A stretch of DNA of 47,839 bases. It comes from an uncultured Paracoccaceae bacterium (GTDB taxonomy: Bacteria; Pseudomonadota; Alphaproteobacteria; Rhodobacterales; Rhodobacteraceae). Under the pieces are notes generated by a model. The model saw nothing but the letters and a program-made list of their open reading frames with translations, was not told the DNA's origin and made no database searches. Where the stretch lies: positions 1 through 47,839 of the forward strand of contig CALICM010000031.1 in the NCBI GenBank assembly GCA_938049225.1, in the 5' to 3' direction. Below are positions 45,660-47,839 of this stretch, one piece after another; position 1 is the first letter of the stretch; each line of letters opens with the position of its first letter. The position numbers were made by a program, and so were the translations under genes.

Positions 45660-46124
45660 ATGCTAAGCTTTAATTTGGGCGTAAGAAAAAGAAGCAGAAT
45701 GAATTTACTCATTTTAGTGGCGCTCTTTTGTATTTCTTCAGCTGGCGTTCTCGACGCTCAGAGTAGTGAAGGTTCTGGATTTTCAGAGTTTGGCTTTGGC
45801 GAGAAAAGACTGCCTAATCCAACATCAGAAGCTGTCAAGCTGTACTGCTCTGAGTTAGTGAATTCCCGCGACACACAGACGTGCTTCCATGTGGTCCGAT
45901 CAGGCTCCCATCTGATAAGGGTAACCATGATATATGTTGATGGAAACATGGCAGAGCCGGAGATTTCGGAAACCCAGATGTGCAGAGGTGAAAGCGCTGT
46001 AGGCTTTCGATGTGATCACAGAGTTAGTATCCGCGGTACAAGGCTTCGAGTTCAGGGTTCGGACACATATTTTTCCTTGCGGAACTTGCCACAAACTAAG
46101 ATTGCCGCCTATTTCGGAAGGTGA
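45660..46124 (+). CDS. AT-rich secreted hypothetical protein
   Basis: An unrecognised protein of about 154 residues. The N-terminus is a Sec-type signal: basic RKRSR, then MNLLILVALFCISSAGVLDA with likely cleavage before QSS. The mature part has four or five cysteines (LYCSEL, QTCFHV, QMCRGE, FRCDHR), suggesting disulfides in the periplasm. Starts at 45627, 45660 and 45699 are possible; 45660 keeps the positive n-region. It is clearly AT-richer than its neighbours, a sign of horizontal transfer. No domain is identified. Confidence 0.55.
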   Translation: MLSFNLGVRKRSRMNLLILVALFCISSAGVLDAQSSEGSGFSEFGFGEKRLPNPTSEAVKLYCSELVNSRDTQTCFHVVRSGSHLIRVTMIYVDGNMAEPEISETQMCRGESAVGFRCDHRVSIRGTRLRVQGSDTYFSLRNLPQTKIAAYFGR

Positions 46125-46478
46125 CTGATGGTGTTTTCTGCGGCGCAGCATGGTGCTGAACCTCTCAAATCGTTTTTCTGGGGTATTGCTGAGCAGGGAT
46201 GAGCCTTTTGTGATCTCGGCGGCCATTGCCGCGCATAGCCAATTTCCGCCGCGCCAGCACCTGCCCGTCCCGGCGGGCTGGCCCTTTGGTGTGGCTGAGC
46301 TGGGGCGTCAATGTCACATAGATTTTGCGCGAATAGATCAAAGATCATTAGGGTGGGCCGCCATCCCACGGGCAGGTGCTGGCACGGCTTGCGTTGTACT
46401 GGAAATGTGTGAAAGTGCTGAGATTATAAACGCGCAGCCTTCATGGCGGCACTGCCTCCAATTGCCATTGCGCGCGGT
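46125..46478. other. Gene-poor gap before the arsR-like operon
   Basis: About 350 bases with no frame I can support. The GC-rich middle (46200-46320) contains short minus-strand open stretches starting with non-ATG codons that resemble nothing recognised. It may hold remnants of a decayed gene. Confidence 0.4.
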
Positions 46479-46521
46479 TTGACTCAGCGTAAGCGTAGAC
46501 TTACAGTAAGTCATGACTTAC
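46479..46521 (+). promoter_or_regulatory. Leaderless ArsR promoter with overlapping operators
   Basis: TTGACT (46479-46484) and TACAGT (46502-46507) are separated by exactly 17 bases; transcription would then start at about 46513, the A of the ArsR ATG. No Shine-Dalgarno is present, in line with a leaderless mRNA. The half-site GACTTAC alternates with GTAAGTC at 46498, 46506 and 46515, creating a 15-bp palindrome upstream of the ATG and a perfect 16-bp palindrome (46506-46521) spanning the ATG. A repressor bound here would block both polymerase and initiation. Confidence 0.6.
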
Positions 46522-46851
46522 GAAAGAATCCTCACAGCCCTGGCCGACCCCACGCGCCGCGCGATCTTTGAAGATCTTCGCGGGGCGCCGCTGCAGGTCA
46601 CCCGCCTAGCCAACCGGCATCCCATCAGCCGGCCAGCCGTCTCACAGCATCTTAAGGTGCTGGAACTGGCCGGGCTGGTGATGGCCCAGGCCGAGGGCAC
46701 GGCGCGCTTGTACCGGGCCGACCCGAAGGGATTGGCGCCGCTGCGTGCATATCTTGACACGGTCTGGGGTGATGTTCTGGACGCCTTTGCCGATGAAGTC
46801 ACCCAACAGATGGAGGACCAAAATACCCGCAACCGTGATCAAAACCGTTGA
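46513..46851 (+). CDS. ArsR/SmtB-family transcriptional regulator
   Basis: A 112-residue winged-helix repressor: YERILTALADPTRRAIFEDL, then the recognition helix in ISRPAVSQHLKVLELAGLV and the wing RLYRADPKGL. No metal-binding cysteines (ELCVC) are present, so it belongs to the group often paired with SRPBCC (AHSA1) proteins rather than to metal sensors. The promoter and palindromes overlap its start codon, indicating self-control. The downstream gene begins inside its 3' end. Confidence 0.88.
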   Translation: MTYERILTALADPTRRAIFEDLRGAPLQVTRLANRHPISRPAVSQHLKVLELAGLVMAQAEGTARLYRADPKGLAPLRAYLDTVWGDVLDAFADEVTQQMEDQNTRNRDQNR

Positions 46852-47152
46852 GGTGTCCTGCACCCAGGAAACCGAGTTTCGCATCTTCACCCTAATCGCA
46901 AAGGAAGTTGTCTGGCACTACTTCAATCCCAACCTGCCTGATCTGTCAGGCTACTACGTCGGGCTGGCTGGCGTTGGCGCGTTCGTCGAAGCCGTAGGAA
47001 AGAAGTCGCGCGGAACGTTCAAAGTTGAACCTCAGTCGGTGACGCCCGTAGGCGATGAGCTGGTCGTCAGGCGGATTGTTGACTGCAAGGTGCGTGAGGT
47101 CTGGGACATTGTACCGGGCAGTGCAGAAGAGATCCGCGTCGATGTTGCTTAA
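46835..47152 (+). CDS. Mosaic SRPBCC / SnoaL-like ORF
   Basis: About 105 codons from a GTG inside the arsR 3' end. The first 19 residues (VIKTVEVSCTQETEFRIFT) match the start of SRPBCC/AHSA1 proteins, which normally follow this type of ArsR gene. From about residue 20 the sequence is SnoaL/NTF2-like instead: VVWHYFNPNLPDLSGYYVG, GTFKVEPQSVTPVGDELVV, then RRIVDCKVREVWDIVPGS. The stretch of about 30 residues expected between the last two segments appears missing. It looks like a recombination product with an internal deletion; whether it folds is unknown. Confidence 0.55.
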   Translation: MIKTVEVSCTQETEFRIFTLIAKEVVWHYFNPNLPDLSGYYVGLAGVGAFVEAVGKKSRGTFKVEPQSVTPVGDELVVRRIVDCKVREVWDIVPGSAEEIRVDVA

Positions 47153-47168
47153 CGAAAGGAGGCCTAAA

Positions 47169-47645
47169 GTGCTCGATTTTAAAATGGTTGACGTCGAAGA
47201 GCGTCCATATCTCTACACCGAACGGTCCTGTTCGATGGACCCGAACGACATCAGCCAGGCCATGGGTCTGGCGTTTCAAACGGTTGGTGAACTGGTCGGC
47301 GAAAAGGGCATTAAGAGCGTGATGCACGCCTTGTCGGTCTATTACACACACGACGAAGAAACGATGACCTTCAGGGCCGGGTTTCTGGTTGCCGCCGAGG
47401 ATGCCGCCAAGGCCGAGGGGGACGTGAAGGCCGACGTGCTTCCGGCAGGCCGTGCCCTGAATTTTATCCATCGCGGGCCTTACAGCAAGCTGCGCGTCAG
47501 CTACGGCGAGATGATGGAATATCTCGAAAAGAATGGAATGACGGTCGGGGCGCCGACATGGGAAGTCTACATCAAGGATCTCGATGCGGTCGCGTCGGAA
47601 GACGACCTTGAGACGGACGTTTTTGTGACCGTCGAGAGCGGTTGA
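47169..47645 (+). CDS. GyrI-like / AraC effector-binding domain protein
   Basis: A 158-residue protein of the GyrI-like small-molecule-binding fold. Typical features are ERPYLYTERSCSMDPNDISQ, LPAGRALNFIHRGPYSKL and the C-terminal ETDVFVTVE. Members bind hydrophobic ligands, in some cases modulating gyrase or sensing drugs. The start is a GTG with AAAGGAGG seven bases upstream, an excellent ribosome-binding site. It lies 16 bases after the mosaic ORF in an operon with the ArsR regulator. The ligand is unknown. Confidence 0.75.
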   Translation: MLDFKMVDVEERPYLYTERSCSMDPNDISQAMGLAFQTVGELVGEKGIKSVMHALSVYYTHDEETMTFRAGFLVAAEDAAKAEGDVKADVLPAGRALNFIHRGPYSKLRVSYGEMMEYLEKNGMTVGAPTWEVYIKDLDAVASEDDLETDVFVTVESG

Positions 47646-47709
47646 TTTGTAAAGCACACGACTTGATCTGACATTTCTGCTCTTATTGATCGCAAACAAG
47701 GGGGTATGA

Positions 47710-47839
47710 ATGCGTTGTGAGCGACCAGACGCCCTGAATTTTGCTACAGATTTGGGGAGGCGGATAGGTTTCAGGCTGGATTGGTTTTTAGGGCATCGCG
47801 ACCCTGTCAAGGAGCTCAGCTTTCACCTGTTTCCGAACA
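47710..47839 (+). CDS. Partial hypothetical protein at the window edge
   Basis: An ATG at 47710 is preceded by AAGGGGG at five to six bases and opens a frame that runs 43 codons to the window end (MRCERPDALNFATDLGRRIG). The amino acid composition is ordinary and it contains no recognisable motif. The previous gene ends at 47645, so this could start a new transcription unit. It may be real but cannot be identified. Confidence 0.4.
   Translation, partial: MRCERPDALNFATDLGRRIGFRLDWFLGHRDPVKELSFHLFPN

Noticed and set aside
46109-46369. Minus-strand frames in the gap before arsR
   Set aside because: Low-complexity Pro/Arg/Ala composition and no family resemblance. I could not establish a transposase remnant here.
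1-47839. Search for CRISPR arrays, tRNA or rRNA genes
   Set aside because: No regularly spaced repeats, no TTCGANTC-type arms in a cloverleaf context and no rRNA-like sequence were noticed by eye. This is not as sensitive as a covariance-model search.

Overview
The window looks like chromosomal DNA of a Rhodobacteraceae (roseobacter-type) alphaproteobacterium. It is GC-rich with many GTG starts and overlapping genes. Typical alphaproteobacterial neighbourhoods are present: serS next to yajC-secD-secF, a YfgM-like gene with bamB and der, and fumC near DUF4169, ribbon-helix-helix and SspB-like genes. The assignment rests on protein motifs and gene order read by eye; no database search was possible.

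Layout. 0-0.4 kb: the tail of a resolvase/invertase and a decayed IS256-type transposase fragment. 0.4-4.2 kb: tusA (-), a CcdA-type thiol transporter, then a membrane alpha/beta-hydrolase translationally coupled to a cytochrome P450. 4.3-8.0 kb (all -): an RHH protein, DUF4169, a Hint-domain protein, fumC and an SspB-type ClpXP adaptor. 8.2-9.0 kb: an FkbM methyltransferase. 9.2-14.7 kb: an NAD-dependent molybdenum/tungsten formate dehydrogenase of the two-subunit type (NuoE-NuoF fusion plus a large catalytic subunit), with a LysE exporter and a cupin between the subunit genes. 14.8-16.2 kb: divergent TetR regulator and SDR. 16.4-18.7 kb (-): serS coupled to a PhyH-type dioxygenase. 18.9-22.3 kb: yajC-secD-secF-Mth938. 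22.6-27.1 kb: sodB, LOG-type hydrolase (-), LysM protein, Atm1-type ABC exporter. 27.1-31.7 kb (-): RND efflux adaptor and pump. 32-35.5 kb: YfgM-like, BamB, Der. 35.5-39.6 kb: 6-phosphogluconate dehydrogenase (-) divergent from gluconate 5-dehydrogenase, gluconokinase and phosphomannomutase/phosphoglucomutase. 39.7-40.3 kb: an SDR (-).

40.5-45.5 kb: a urease locus with unusual structure: ureD, ureA, a small membrane protein and ureB, then a Tat-exported cyclase-family hydrolase, a GFA-type zinc protein and an opposite-strand 34-codon membrane peptide, and only then ureC. The nickel-insertion genes ureE, ureF and ureG are not in the window. Right of ureC the character changes: an AT-rich orphan secreted protein, about 390 bp without a gene, and a small operon of an ArsR regulator, a mosaic SRPBCC/SnoaL-like ORF and a GyrI-like protein. 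The ArsR gene appears to be transcribed from a leaderless promoter, with alternating palindromic half-sites lying across its -10 box and start codon.

Two themes link genes. Carbon: formate oxidation (FDH), a possible formaldehyde-related GFA protein, fumarase, and a gluconate/pentose-phosphate module. Envelope: SecDF-YajC, YfgM/BamB, RND efflux and the LysM protein. Both ends of the window look like accessory, recombined DNA. The most unusual parts are the split urease locus, the mosaic ORF with its leaderless self-regulating promoter, and the embedded genes in the formate dehydrogenase operon.
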